From positions 1 through 64,000 of the forward strand of contig DATBER010000066.1 of NCBI GenBank assembly GCA_036558905.1: a stretch of 64,000 nucleotides of DNA, given 5' to 3'. The notes beneath the pieces were generated by a model. It ran no database searches. It saw only the letters and a program-made list of their open reading frames with translations, and was not told the origin of the DNA. Within the stretch, counting starts at the first letter, position 1. Each line of letters starts with the position of its first letter. The DNA comes from DASXRA01 sp036558905. Lineage in GTDB: Bacteria > Actinomycetota > Actinomycetes > Mycobacteriales > Jatrophihabitantaceae. Of this stretch, positions 18,879-27,210 are shown piece by piece. The position numbers were made by a program, and so were the translations under genes.

Positions 18879-19936
18879 GCGCGCACCGAGTGGTCGGCCG
18901 CCCAGGCGAGCAGGTCGTCGGCCGCCCAGGTGTTGACGACCCGATCGGCCGGCACCTCGCACTGCTCGGCCCGCTCGCACCCGTAGGCCTGCCAATCGAG
19001 CTGGCCGGGGGCGTGCGCGTCGGTGTCGATCGAGAACAGGCAGCCGGCCTCGACAGCCATCCGCAGCAACGGTCTGGGCGGATCGAGCCGCTCGGGTCTC
19101 GAGTTCACCTCGACGGCCACCCCGAACCGCTCGCAAGCGGCGAACACGATCTCGGCGTCGAACTGCGACTCCGGCCGCCTACCGCGTCCGCCCCTGATCA
19201 GTCGCCCGGTGCAGTGCCCGAGTACGTCGGTGTGCGGGTTGGCGACCGCAGCGACCATGCGCGGGGTCATCTCGTCCGACGGCATCCGAAGTCCACTGTG
19301 GACACTCGCGACCACGAGGTCCAGGCGGGCCAGCAGGGCGGCCCTCTGGTCGAGCCGGCCGTCGTCGAGGATGTCGACCTCGATCCCGGTCAGGATGCGG
19401 AACGGCGCACCGCCGCCGGAGGCGGCAAGATCGGCATAGTCGTCGTTCAGCGCGGCCACCTCGTCGAGCTGGCGTTCCAGCCGGGCGGCGGTCAGGCCAC
19501 GGGCGACGGTCAGCCGGGGCGAGTGATCGGTCAGCACCAGGTACTCGTGGCCGAGATCGCGCGCCGTCTCGGCCATCTCGCGGATGGGCGAACCGCCGTC
19601 GGACCAGTCCGAGTGCGTGTGGCAGTCTCCGCGCAGGGCGGCCCGCAACGCCGCCCCGCCCCGGGCGAGGGGCTTGGCCTCCGCCTCCAGGCGGCGCAGG
19701 TACGCCGGCTCCTGGCCGGCCAGCGACTCGGTGATGCACCGCGCCGTGGTCTGGCCGATGCCCGGCAGCTCGCGCAGCGTCTCGGCCAGCGCGCGGTCGA
19801 GCAGTTCTTCCGAAGGCGTCGACTCGGCCCGGTCGGCCGCCGATCGGAACGCCCGCACCCGGTAGGTCGGCTCGAGGGTGCGTTCGAGCAGGAACGCGAT
19901 GCGCCGCAGGTCGGCGACCGGATCACGCGGGCTCAC
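18875..19936 (-). CDS. PHP-domain phosphoesterase with N-terminal HhH (PolX-like) domain
   Basis: 353 residues. Residues 1–95 form a DNA-polymerase-X-like helix-hairpin-helix region (LRELPGIGQTTARCITESLAG); residues 103–353 are a PHP domain with metal ligands in DCHTHSDWSDG, LTDHS, GIEVDI, VASVHSG, GHCTG and SIDTDAHAP. It resembles the C-terminal half of bacterial PolX without the polymerase palm. It may be a DNA 3' phosphatase/exonuclease or a phosphoesterase such as histidinol-phosphatase-like enzymes. The GTG start is 6 nt after a TAGCGT box; it heads a coupled operon with pirin and DUF1203. Confidence 0.85.
   Translation of the reverse strand: MSPRDPVADLRRIAFLLERTLEPTYRVRAFRSAADRAESTPSEELLDRALAETLRELPGIGQTTARCITESLAGQEPAYLRRLEAEAKPLARGGAALRAALRGDCHTHSDWSDGGSPIREMAETARDLGHEYLVLTDHSPRLTVARGLTAARLERQLDEVAALNDDYADLAASGGGAPFRILTGIEVDILDDGRLDQRAALLARLDLVVASVHSGLRMPSDEMTPRMVAAVANPHTDVLGHCTGRLIRGGRGRRPESQFDAEIVFAACERFGVAVEVNSRPERLDPPRPLLRMAVEAGCLFSIDTDAHAPGQLDWQAYGCERAEQCEVPADRVVNTWAADDLLAWAADHSVRA
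19291..19303. repeat. GTCCACnGTGGAC palindrome, copy 2
   Basis: GTCCACTGTGGAC inside the PHP-domain gene. Confidence 0.7.
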
Positions 19937-19942
19937 GGCGCC

Positions 19943-19948
19943 ACGCTA
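19943..19948 (-). promoter_or_regulatory. candidate -10 box of the PHP operon (leaderless)
   Basis: TAGCGT on the minus strand, 6 nt before the GTG at 19936, with no ribosome-binding site between. Confidence 0.45.
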
Positions 19949-20005
19949 GCGACTCCTCTCACGACCGGCCGCCCGGTGCGAGCCCGGCGTGGCAGGCTTC
20001 AACTC

Positions 20006-21163
20006 GTGAAGCCCGGCCACGACGAGCAGACGATCCGCCGCATCGAGCAGGCAGCCGGGCGTCTGGCGACCCAGGCCGTGGCCCGCATGGACGACGAGCT
20101 GCCGTGGTTTCGCACCCTGCCGGCCGACCAGCGCTCGTGGGTCACGCTCGTGGCCCAGGCCGGCATCGCGTCCTTCGTCGAGTGGATGCGCTCCCCCGAC
20201 GACGTGCTGCGGCTGACCGGCGAGGTGTTTGCCGCCGCCCCGCAGGCGATGGCCCGGGCCGTGACCCTGCAGCAGACCGTCGAGCTGGTGCGCACCGCCA
20301 TCGAGGTGACCGAGGAGCAGCTGCCCAAGCTGGCCACCACTCCCGAGGCCGAGGCGGCCGTGCGCGAGGAGCTGCTGCGCTTCACCCGCGAGCTCGCGTT
20401 CGCCAGCGCCCGGGTGTACGCCAGCGCGGCCGAGAGCCGGGGTGCGTGGGACGCCCGGCTGGAGGCGCTGGTCATCGATGGGCTGGTCCGCGGGGTATCC
20501 ATCGCCGACGAACCGGAGAGCCAGCTGGCCGCGCTGGGCTGGCGCTCGACCGGGCCGGTCACGGCCGTGGTGGGCGCCGCGCCCGAGGAGGATCCCGAGG
20601 CGACGCTGTCCGCGGTGCACGTGGCCGCCCGGCGGCTGGGCTTCGACGTGCTGGCCGGCACGCATGGCGGGCGGCTGGTGGTCGTGCTCGGGAACATCGA
20701 CGATCCGCTGGTCGCCGGCACCGGAATCCTCTCCGCGTTCGGCGAGGGCCCCGTGGTGGTCGGCCCGCGGGCCGGCGACGTCGGCGCGGCCAGCCTGGTG
20801 ACGCGGGCCGCCCTGTCCGGGCTGCGCGCCGCGGTGGGCTGGCCGGCCGCGCCCCGTCCGGTAAGCGCCGACGCGCTGCTGCCCGAGCGCGCGCTGGCCG
20901 GCGACGCCGAGGCCCGCGAGGCCCTGATCGAGCACGTCTACCTGCCCCTGGCCAAGGCCGGCGACGTGCTGCTCGACACGGTCACGGCCTTCCTCGCGGC
21001 CGGCGGCGCGCTGGAGACGACCGCCCGGTCGCTGTTCGTGCACGCCAACACGGTGCGTTACCGGTTGCGCCGAGTCGGTGAGATCTGCGGCGAGGCACCT
21101 ACCGATCCGCGCGGGGCGTTCACCATCCAGGTCGCGCTCACGCTCGGGCGTTTGGAGACATGA
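20006..21163 (+). CDS. fasR: PucR-type transcriptional activator of the fab operon
   Basis: 385 residues. The N-terminal region (RMDDELPWFRTLPADQRSWVTLVAQAGIASFVEW) matches the conserved regulator that precedes fabD in Streptomyces (FasR) and Mycobacterium (Rv2242-like). The C-terminus is a PucR helix-turn-helix (LETTARSLFVHANTVRYRLRRVGEI). In Streptomyces this protein activates fabD–fabH–acpP–fabF. GTG 20006 is chosen: the open frame continues far upstream but only as antisense of the PHP gene. A 163-bp gap with strong inverted repeats separates it from fabD and probably holds its binding site. Confidence 0.88.
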   Translation: MKPGHDEQTIRRIEQAAGRLATQAVARMDDELPWFRTLPADQRSWVTLVAQAGIASFVEWMRSPDDVLRLTGEVFAAAPQAMARAVTLQQTVELVRTAIEVTEEQLPKLATTPEAEAAVREELLRFTRELAFASARVYASAAESRGAWDARLEALVIDGLVRGVSIADEPESQLAALGWRSTGPVTAVVGAAPEEDPEATLSAVHVAARRLGFDVLAGTHGGRLVVVLGNIDDPLVAGTGILSAFGEGPVVVGPRAGDVGAASLVTRAALSGLRAAVGWPAAPRPVSADALLPERALAGDAEAREALIEHVYLPLAKAGDVLLDTVTAFLAAGGALETTARSLFVHANTVRYRLRRVGEICGEAPTDPRGAFTIQVALTLGRLET

Positions 21164-21195
21164 CAAATACTTTGCCGTCCTGTTACTTGGTCTAT

Positions 21196-21259
21196 CTCCT
21201 ACAGCCATGGGCTTCACACCGGGGCAAGGCGGCCCCGGGTGTTGTAGGAGAGCTACAAC
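21196..21259. promoter_or_regulatory. nested inverted repeats upstream of fabD, candidate FasR site
   Basis: GTTGTAG (21241–21247) and CTACAAC (21253–21259) form a 7-bp inverted repeat around GAGAG. The half TGTAGGAG (21243–21250) is repeated inverted as CTCCTACA at 21196–21203, and the bases between fold further (CACACCGGGGC with GCCCCGGGTG). The gap lies 67 bp before the fabD start, so it may be an operator, an attenuator-like RNA fold, or both. Confidence 0.6.
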
Positions 21260-21326
21260 AACCGCCCCGTGAACGCTGTGCGTGCCGCCATCGCGCCGTG
21301 ACCGTCCGACCAGGGATCGTCACAGT

Positions 21327-22505
21327 GTGATCGCCGTTCTCGCGCCCGGACAGGGGGCCCAGAGCCCCGGAATGCTCAGCCCGTGGTTGGAGCTGCCCGG
21401 CGCGCAGGACCTGGTCGGCGAACTGGGCGAGGTCGCCGAGCTCGACCTGCTGCGGCTGGGCACCACCGCGGACGCCGACGAGATCAAGGACACCGCGGTC
21501 ACCCAGCCGCTGATCGTCGCCCTCGGCGTGCTCGCCGCCCCGCACCTCGGGGTCGACGGCACGAGCGCCGGCGCATCGGTCATCGCCGGGCACAGCGTGG
21601 GCGAGCTGACCGCCGCCGCCCTCGCCGGGGCGCTCACCGCACCGGCCGCCGTGGGCTTCGCGGCCCACCGCGGGGCCGAGATGGCCGCGGCCTGCGCACT
21701 GACCCCCACCGGGATGTCGGCCGTGCTGGGCGGCGATCCGGACGAGGTGGCGGCCGGCATCGAGGCGGCCGGCCTGGTGCCGGCCAACCGCAACGGCGCC
21801 GGGCAGATCGTCGCGGCCGGCGCGGCTGATCAGTTGGCCGACCTGGCCGAAAGCCCGCCGGCCGGGGCCCGGGTCCGGCCGCTGTCGGTGGCCGGCGCGT
21901 TCCACACGAGCTTCATGGCGCCGGCCGAGACGGCGCTCAAGGCGTATGCAGCCACGCTGGATATCGCCGACCCGCACCACATCCTGCTGTCCAACGCGGA
22001 CGGTGCCTCGGTGGCCAGCGGCGCCGAGCTGATCGCCCGGCTGGTCGCCCAGGTCACTCGACCCGTCCGGTGGGACCTCTGCCTGCGCACGATGCGCGAC
22101 CTCGGCGTCACGGCGGCGATCGAGCTGCCCCCGGCCGGCACGCTGACCGGCATCGCCAAGCGTGAGCTGCCCGGCATCGAACTGCTCGCCCTCAAGTCGC
22201 CCGAGCAGCTCGACGCCGCGCGCAAGCTGGTCGACAGCCACCCCCAGCCCGGCCAGGGCGAGCACACGCCCGACTTCCAGGTGGCGATCGCCCCGGCCAA
22301 GGGCGTCTTCACCCGGGCCGAGGGCGTCGACGAGGGCGCCGCCGTCGCGCGGGGCGCCCTCCTCGGCGCCGTCCGCACGAACCGCGACGAGCACGCGGTC
22401 GTGGCCGGCAGCGCCGGGATCCTGGTCGAGTGGCTACGCAACGACGGTGACATCGTGGCGGCGGGACTGCCCATCGCCCGCCTGCACAGCGGAACGGAGC
22501 AGTAG
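21327..22505 (+). CDS. fabD: malonyl-CoA:ACP transacylase with C-terminal lipoyl-like extension
   Basis: 392 residues, about 80 more than typical FabD. The acyltransferase core (residues 1–295) has GQGAQ at the N-terminus, the nucleophile Ser90 in GHSVGEL, and His193 in GAFHTSFM. It transfers malonyl from CoA to ACP. The extra tail, residues about 344–392, reads like a biotinyl/lipoyl hammerhead (VRTNRDEHAVVAGSAG, VEWLRNDGDIVAAGLPIARL), but the modified Lys is absent (RTNRDEH at the turn). GTG 21327 is chosen because the catalytic GQGAQ follows at once; upstream codons are the promoter. It heads fabD–fabH–acpP–fabF–accD. Confidence 0.93.
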   Translation: MIAVLAPGQGAQSPGMLSPWLELPGAQDLVGELGEVAELDLLRLGTTADADEIKDTAVTQPLIVALGVLAAPHLGVDGTSAGASVIAGHSVGELTAAALAGALTAPAAVGFAAHRGAEMAAACALTPTGMSAVLGGDPDEVAAGIEAAGLVPANRNGAGQIVAAGAADQLADLAESPPAGARVRPLSVAGAFHTSFMAPAETALKAYAATLDIADPHHILLSNADGASVASGAELIARLVAQVTRPVRWDLCLRTMRDLGVTAAIELPPAGTLTGIAKRELPGIELLALKSPEQLDAARKLVDSHPQPGQGEHTPDFQVAIAPAKGVFTRAEGVDEGAAVARGALLGAVRTNRDEHAVVAGSAGILVEWLRNDGDIVAAGLPIARLHSGTEQ

Positions 22506-23473
22506 TGCCTCTCAATGCGATCACCCCGTCCGTCACGGGCACCCGCATCCTCGGGCTGGGCCACTACCAGCCGGCCAACGTCGTCACCAACGACGACCTG
22601 GTGGCCCGCGGTGTCGACACCAACGACGAGTGGATCCGCACCCGGGTCGGCATCGTCGAGCGCCGCTACGCCGACCCGGACGAGACCGTCGTCGACATGG
22701 CCGAGCACGCCGCGTCGAAGGCGCTCGCGGCCGCGGGCGTCGGGCCGGACGCGGTCGACCTCGTGATCGTCGCGACCTGCACGATGAGCACCCCGGTGCC
22801 GGCCGCCGCGCCCGAGCTGGCCAGCCGCCTGGGCATCGCGGCGCCGGGCGCCTACGACCTGAACACCGGCTGCTCGGGATTCGTCTATGCGATCAACGCC
22901 GCGTCGGCCGCCGTCCTCGCCGGGCAGGCCCGCAACGTGCTGGTCGTCGCGTCCGAGCGATTCTCAGGCTGGCTGGATTTCAACGACCGCTCGACGTGCA
23001 TCATCCTGGCCGACGGCGCGGGTGCCGCGATCGTGGGCGCCTCCGACGAACCGGCGATCGGGCCGATCGTGTGGGGCAGCGACGGCGCCCAGTCGCGCAC
23101 CGTGATCATCGACGAGCAGTCGCGCACGTTCGCCCAGGAGGGCCAGACGGTCTACCGCTGGGCGACGTCGAAGATGCCGGCGATCGCACAGGAGGCCTGC
23201 CGCCGGGCCGGCGTCGAGCTGGCGGACCTGGCCGCGTTCGTGCCGCACCAGGCCAACCTGCGCATGATCGACGCGATCGCCAAGAAGCTGGGCGCGCCGA
23301 ACGCCATCGTGGCCCGCGACGTCCAGGTGTCGGGCAACACGTCGGCCGCCACGATCCCGCTGGCGCTGTCGAAGATGGTCGAGCGCGGCGAGATCCCCTC
23401 AGGGGCGCCGGTGCTGCTGTGCGGCTTCGGCTCCGGGCTGGCCTACGCCAGCCAGGTCGTGCTCGCTCCCTGA
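22505..23473 (+). CDS. fabH: beta-ketoacyl-ACP synthase III
   Basis: 322 residues. The initiating ketosynthase condenses acyl-CoA with malonyl-ACP. The catalytic triad is Cys123 (NTGCSGF), His248 (VPHQAN) and Asn278 (GNTSAA). The substrate-pocket region IIIDEQSRTFAQEG suggests possible branched primers, but specificity cannot be read. The GTG start overlaps the fabD stop by one base (TAGTG). Mycobacterium has lost fabH from this locus, whereas Streptomyces keeps it here, so this arrangement is Streptomyces-like. Confidence 0.95.
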   Translation: MPLNAITPSVTGTRILGLGHYQPANVVTNDDLVARGVDTNDEWIRTRVGIVERRYADPDETVVDMAEHAASKALAAAGVGPDAVDLVIVATCTMSTPVPAAAPELASRLGIAAPGAYDLNTGCSGFVYAINAASAAVLAGQARNVLVVASERFSGWLDFNDRSTCIILADGAGAAIVGASDEPAIGPIVWGSDGAQSRTVIIDEQSRTFAQEGQTVYRWATSKMPAIAQEACRRAGVELADLAAFVPHQANLRMIDAIAKKLGAPNAIVARDVQVSGNTSAATIPLALSKMVERGEIPSGAPVLLCGFGSGLAYASQVVLAP

Positions 23474-23488
23474 TACACCCATAGCCGT

Positions 23489-23507
23489 TCCGTCCACGGT
23501 GGACGGA
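23489..23507. repeat. perfect hairpin in the fabH–acpP gap
   Basis: TCCGTCCAC (23489–23497) pairs with GTGGACGGA (23499–23507) around a single base. It lies in the 56-bp leader just before the acpP ribosome site AGGAAGGA and contains a copy of the GTCCACnGTGGAC palindrome. It could be an mRNA processing or stabilising site explaining higher ACP expression. Confidence 0.6.
23492..23504. repeat. GTCCACnGTGGAC palindrome, copy 3
   Basis: GTCCACGGTGGAC in the fabH–acpP gap; the only intergenic copy, forming the core of the hairpin there. Confidence 0.7.
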
Positions 23508-23529
23508 CCAGATAGGAAGGAACCAGCCA

Positions 23530-23775
23530 GTGGCTGCCTCTCCCGAGGAGATCCGCGCCGGACTCGCCGAGATCCTGCAGGAAGTCGCCGACGTCGCTCC
23601 CGAGGACGTGGTCGATGACAAGTCGTTCACCGATGACCTCGACGTCGACTCGCTGTCGATGGTCGAGGTGGCCATGGCCGCCGAGGAGAAGTTCGGCGTG
23701 AAGATCCCCGACGACGAGCTGCCCAAGCTCAAGACCGTCGGCGACGCCGTGAGCTACATCCAGAACAACGGCTGA
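23530..23775 (+). CDS. acpP: acyl carrier protein
   Basis: 81 residues, acidic, a four-helix ACP. Ser41 in DVDSLS receives the 4'-phosphopantetheine arm that carries growing acyl chains between FabD, FabH and FabF. Helix 2 (LSMVEVAMAAEEKFGVKIPDDEL) is standard. The GTG start is preceded by AGGAAGGA, the best ribosome site in the operon, as expected for the most abundant product. Confidence 0.97.
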   Translation: MAASPEEIRAGLAEILQEVADVAPEDVVDDKSFTDDLDVDSLSMVEVAMAAEEKFGVKIPDDELPKLKTVGDAVSYIQNNG

Positions 23776-23830
23776 CCCAGCCGCTGATCACCCGCACCGT
23801 CCCGCTGCATCCCACAAGGAGACCGCGCTC

Positions 23831-25063
23831 ATGACCGACGAGATCGTCGTCACCGGCCTCGGCGCCACCACACCCCTCGGTGGCGACGTCAAGTCAACCT
23901 GGGACGCCCTGCTCAACGGCCGTTCGGGCGTCGCCGCCCTGGCCGACGAGTGGGCGGCCGAGCTGCCCGTGCGCATCGCCGCCCGGATGGCCGTCGAGCC
24001 GTCCGAGCGCCTTCCCCGCGCCCAGGCCCGGCGAATGGACCGGGCCCAGCACGCGGCCCTGGTCGCCGCCGAGGAGGCCTGGGCCGACGCCGGGTTCGAG
24101 GGCACCACCGAAGACAACGGGCTGGTGCCCGAGCGCGTGGCGGCCGTGATCGGCACCGGCATCGGCGGCGTCACGAGCCTGATCGACCAGCACGACCTGC
24201 TGCTCGAGAAGGGCCCGAACAAGGTCAGCCCGATGCTGATCCCGATGGACATGCCGAACGGGCCGGCGGCCTACGTCGGCCTCAAGCTCGGGGCCCGGGC
24301 CGGGGTGTTCACTCCGGTCAGCGCGTGCGCGTCGGGCGCCGAGGCCATCGCCTACGGCCTGGACCTGTTGCAGCTGGACCGGGCCGACCTGGTCGTGGTC
24401 GGCGGCACCGAAGCGTGCATCCACCAGCTGACCATCAGCGGCTTCGCCCAGATGCGGGCGATGAGCACCCGCAACGACGACCCGGCCGGCGCCTCGCGGC
24501 CGTTCGACCGTGACCGCGACGGTTTCGTCATCGGCGAGGGGGCCGGGGTGCTCGTGCTCGAACGGCGCCGGGACGCCGAGGCCCGCGGGCGCACGCCGTA
24601 CGCGGTCCTCGCCGGGGCCAGCGTCACCTCGGACAGCCACCACATCACCGCTCCCGACCCGGCCGGTTCCGGGCAGCGGCGGGCGATGCAGCAGGCCGTG
24701 GCGCGCGGCGGCCTGCAGATGTCGGACGTCGCGCATGTGAACGCACACGCGACGTCCACGCCGGTCGGTGACATCGGCGAGGTCAGGGCGGTGAACGCCC
24801 TGTTCGGCGAGCAGACGGTGGTCACCGCGACCAAGTCGATGACCGGCCACCTCATCGGGGCGGCCGGCGCGGTGGAGAGCATCGCCACCCTGCTGGCGGT
24901 CCGGGACGACGTCGTCCCGCCGACGATCAACCTGCAACACCCCGACGAAGAGCTGTCTGTGGACGTGCCGACCCAAGCCCGGTCGATGCCGGTGCCGGCC
25001 GCCATCTGCAACTCGTTCGGCTTCGGCGGGCACAACGCATCGGTCCTGTTCCGAAAGGCCTGA
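23831..25063 (+). CDS. fabF: beta-ketoacyl-ACP synthase II
   Basis: 410-residue elongating ketosynthase. The active-site Cys166 (SACASGAEA), the two His in NAHATSTPVGD and TGHLIGAAGA, and the Lys in TKSMTG are present. It condenses malonyl-ACP with acyl-ACP in each elongation cycle. AAGGAG lies 12 nt ahead of the ATG. It follows acpP by 55 bp and precedes accD by 2 bp. There is one copy here, unlike the kasA/kasB pair of mycolate makers, arguing against mycolic-acid elongation at this locus. Confidence 0.96.
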   Translation: MTDEIVVTGLGATTPLGGDVKSTWDALLNGRSGVAALADEWAAELPVRIAARMAVEPSERLPRAQARRMDRAQHAALVAAEEAWADAGFEGTTEDNGLVPERVAAVIGTGIGGVTSLIDQHDLLLEKGPNKVSPMLIPMDMPNGPAAYVGLKLGARAGVFTPVSACASGAEAIAYGLDLLQLDRADLVVVGGTEACIHQLTISGFAQMRAMSTRNDDPAGASRPFDRDRDGFVIGEGAGVLVLERRRDAEARGRTPYAVLAGASVTSDSHHITAPDPAGSGQRRAMQQAVARGGLQMSDVAHVNAHATSTPVGDIGEVRAVNALFGEQTVVTATKSMTGHLIGAAGAVESIATLLAVRDDVVPPTINLQHPDEELSVDVPTQARSMPVPAAICNSFGFGGHNASVLFRKA

Positions 25064-25065
25064 TC

Positions 25066-26475
25066 ATGACGCTCACGCTCGACGCTCCGACCGAGATCGA
25101 CCCCCGCGACCCGGAAGTGCGCCTGTCCAAGCTGCTCGACCCGGGCAGCCTGCAGCCACTGCACGAGCGCGACAAGAGCGGCGTGTTCGCCGTCCGCGGC
25201 ACGATCGACGGCGCGACCGTCACGGCGTTCTGCACGGACGCCACCGTGATGGGCGGTGCGATGGGGGCAGTCGGCTGCCGCTACATCGTCGACGCGATCG
25301 ACACGGCGCTGCGCGAGCGGGTGCCGGTGATCGGGCTGTGGCACTGCGGCGGCGCCCGCCTGGCCGACGGCGTCGAGGCGCTGGACGCGGTGGGCCAGGT
25401 GTTCGCCGCGATGATCCGGGCGTCCGGGCGCGTGCCGCAGATATCGGTGGTGCTCGGCCCGGCGGCCGGGGGCGCCGCCTACGGCCCGGCGCTCACCGAC
25501 CTGGTGATCATGTCGTCGTCCGGGCGGGTGTTCGTCACCGGACCGGACGTGGTGCGCAGCGTCACCGGCGAGAGCGTCGACATGGAGTCGCTCGGCGGCG
25601 CCGACACGCACGGGCGCCGCAGCGGCGTCGTGCACATCACCGTCGACACCGACGACGACGCGCTGGCCGGCGCGCGCGAGCTGACCGGCCTGCTCGCGCA
25701 GCAGGGCGCGTTCGAGCTCAGCCAGGTCGGCCCCGACCGCGACCTGACCGAGCTGCTGCCGGACAGCCCCAAGCGGGCCTACGACGTCCACCCGCTGATC
25801 AACGGCATCCTCGACGACGACACGTTCCTGGAGCTGCACACCAAGTGGGCGCCCAACATCGTCACCGGGCTGGGCCGGCTGACCGGGCGCACCGTCGGCG
25901 TCATCGCCAACAACCCGCTGCGCCTGGGCGGTTGCCTCGACTCGCCGTCGGCCGAGAAGGCCGCGCGCTTCGTGCGGATGTGCGACGCGTTCGGCGTGCC
26001 GCTGCTCGTGCTCGTCGACGTGCCGGGTTACCTGCCCGGCGTCGGCCAGGAGTGGGACGGCATCGTGCGCCGCGGCGCCAAGCTGCTGCACGCGTTCGGC
26101 GAGGCGGTCGTGCCGCGGGTGACGCTGGTGACCCGCAAGTCCTACGGCGGCGCGTACATCGCGATGAACGCCCGCTCGCTCGGCGCGAACACCGTCTACG
26201 CCTGGCCGGGCGCCGAGGTGGCTGTGATGGGCGCGTCCGCCGCGGTGGGCATCCTGCACCGCAAGAAGCTGGCCGCCGCCCCGCCCGGTGAGCGCGAGGC
26301 GCTGCACGCCGCGCTGGCCGCCGAGCACGAGCGCATCGCCGGCGGCGTCGGCCGGGCCATGGACATCGGCGTCGTCGACGGCGTGATCGAGCCGTCGCGG
26401 ACCCGCGCCGCCCTGACCGAGGCGCTGGCCTCCATGCCGTCGGGCCGCGGCGCCCACGGCAACATCCCGCTGTAG
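25066..26475 (+). CDS. accD: acyl-CoA carboxylase carboxyltransferase (beta) subunit
   Basis: 469 residues, two crotonase-like halves (AVRGTIDGATVTAF…GGARLADG…GPAAGGAAYGPAL and the C-terminal VDVPGYLPGVGQEWDG, RKSYGGAYIAMN). It transfers carboxyl from biotin to acetyl- or propionyl-CoA, giving malonyl-CoA for FabD. Its place at the end of the fab operon matches accD6 of Mycobacterium, whose partner alpha (biotin) subunit is encoded elsewhere; no biotin subunit is in this window. It starts 2 bp after fabF and ends 45 bp before a 61-bp hairpin repeat. Confidence 0.93.
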   Translation: MTLTLDAPTEIDPRDPEVRLSKLLDPGSLQPLHERDKSGVFAVRGTIDGATVTAFCTDATVMGGAMGAVGCRYIVDAIDTALRERVPVIGLWHCGGARLADGVEALDAVGQVFAAMIRASGRVPQISVVLGPAAGGAAYGPALTDLVIMSSSGRVFVTGPDVVRSVTGESVDMESLGGADTHGRRSGVVHITVDTDDDALAGARELTGLLAQQGAFELSQVGPDRDLTELLPDSPKRAYDVHPLINGILDDDTFLELHTKWAPNIVTGLGRLTGRTVGVIANNPLRLGGCLDSPSAEKAARFVRMCDAFGVPLLVLVDVPGYLPGVGQEWDGIVRRGAKLLHAFGEAVVPRVTLVTRKSYGGAYIAMNARSLGANTVYAWPGAEVAVMGASAAVGILHRKKLAAAPPGEREALHAALAAEHERIAGGVGRAMDIGVVDGVIEPSRTRAALTEALASMPSGRGAHGNIPL

Positions 26476-26520
26476 GGCTGGCCTCGGCCGAGCGCATCCC
26501 CTGCAGCCCGCCGTTACCCG

Positions 26521-26581
26521 CGCTTCCCCTCCACTCCGACCGGATTTCGGCGCCGATCTTGGTTCGAGGGGAGGGGAAGCG
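26521..26581. repeat. 61-bp hairpin repeat, copy A
   Basis: The arms CGCTTCCCCTCC (26521–26532) and GGAGGGGAAGCG (26570–26581) are perfect; the pairing continues imperfectly to ACC…GGT, leaving a 19-nt loop. It is the most divergent of four copies of exactly equal length. It lies 45 bp after the accD stop in a convergent gap. Confidence 0.85.
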
Positions 26582-26611
26582 GCCAACGCCCTCGGGCGGC
26601 CAGCTTTGGAC

Positions 26612-26666
26612 GGCGATCTTCCTGCCCGGGTGGCCGGGAGGGCACGACCCGGGCAGGAAGATCGCC
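26612..26666. terminator. strong hairpin between accD and the DUF3145 gene
   Basis: Perfect 20-bp arms (GGCGATCTTCCTGCCCGGGT at 26612–26631 and its complement at 26647–26666) with a 15-nt loop. It sits between convergent genes, next to repeat copy A, and probably stops transcription in both directions. There is no T tract, as is common in high-GC actinobacteria. Confidence 0.8.
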
Positions 26667-26691
26667 TGGCGCAGCTACACGAACAGGCCGG

Positions 26692-27210
26692 TTACACGAC
26701 CTGGTGCAGCAACGTGACGGGGGCGCCGTCGCCCGCGTGCCGGTAGGGCTCGAGCTCGGCGTCCCAGGCCGATCCGAGCAGTTCGGCCAGCCCGTGCGCG
26801 TAGTCGTCGGCGGTCCGCGCCCGTGACGCCAGGCCGCGCAGCCGCTCCTCACCCACCACGACGTCACCGTTCGCCGAGACGGCGCTGCGGTGGAAGCCCC
26901 GGCCCGGGACATAAGCCAGCCGCTCGCCGTCGCTGACCGACGTGCCATCCTCGGTGATCTCGAAGACGATCATCGGCCAGGCGCGCAGCGACGCGGCCAG
27001 ACGCGCGGCGGTGCCGATCGGGCCGGTCCAGCTCGCCTCGGCCCGCAGATGCGTCGGCGCGACCGGCTGAGCGGTCCACGACAAGCGCACCGGCCGGCCG
27101 AGCACTCCGGCGATGGCCCACTCGACGTGCGGCGCAATCGCCGAAGGGCAGCAGTGCATGAACACCACGCCACTGGTGGTGGCTGGTGCCGTGCGCCGGA
27201 CGGTCGTCAT
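26692..27210 (-). CDS. DUF3145 family protein
   Basis: 172 residues beginning MTTVRRTAPATTSGVVFMHCC, with PHVEWAIAGVLGRPVRLSW and WPMIVFEITEDGTSVSDGERLAYVPGRGFHR. It matches the DUF3145 family, found next to fatty-acid synthesis genes in Streptomyces and relatives; no function is known. ATG 27210 is fixed by a good GGAGGTG 5 nt upstream; the frame's earlier starts have none. It is convergent with accD and divergent from egtA. Confidence 0.88.
   Translation of the reverse strand: MTTVRRTAPATTSGVVFMHCCPSAIAPHVEWAIAGVLGRPVRLSWTAQPVAPTHLRAEASWTGPIGTAARLAASLRAWPMIVFEITEDGTSVSDGERLAYVPGRGFHRSAVSANGDVVVGEERLRGLASRARTADDYAHGLAELLGSAWDAELEPYRHAGDGAPVTLLHQVV

Noticed and set aside
18890..20005. Long plus-strand extension upstream of fasR
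   Set aside because: Antisense of the PHP gene; the true PucR protein begins at 20006.
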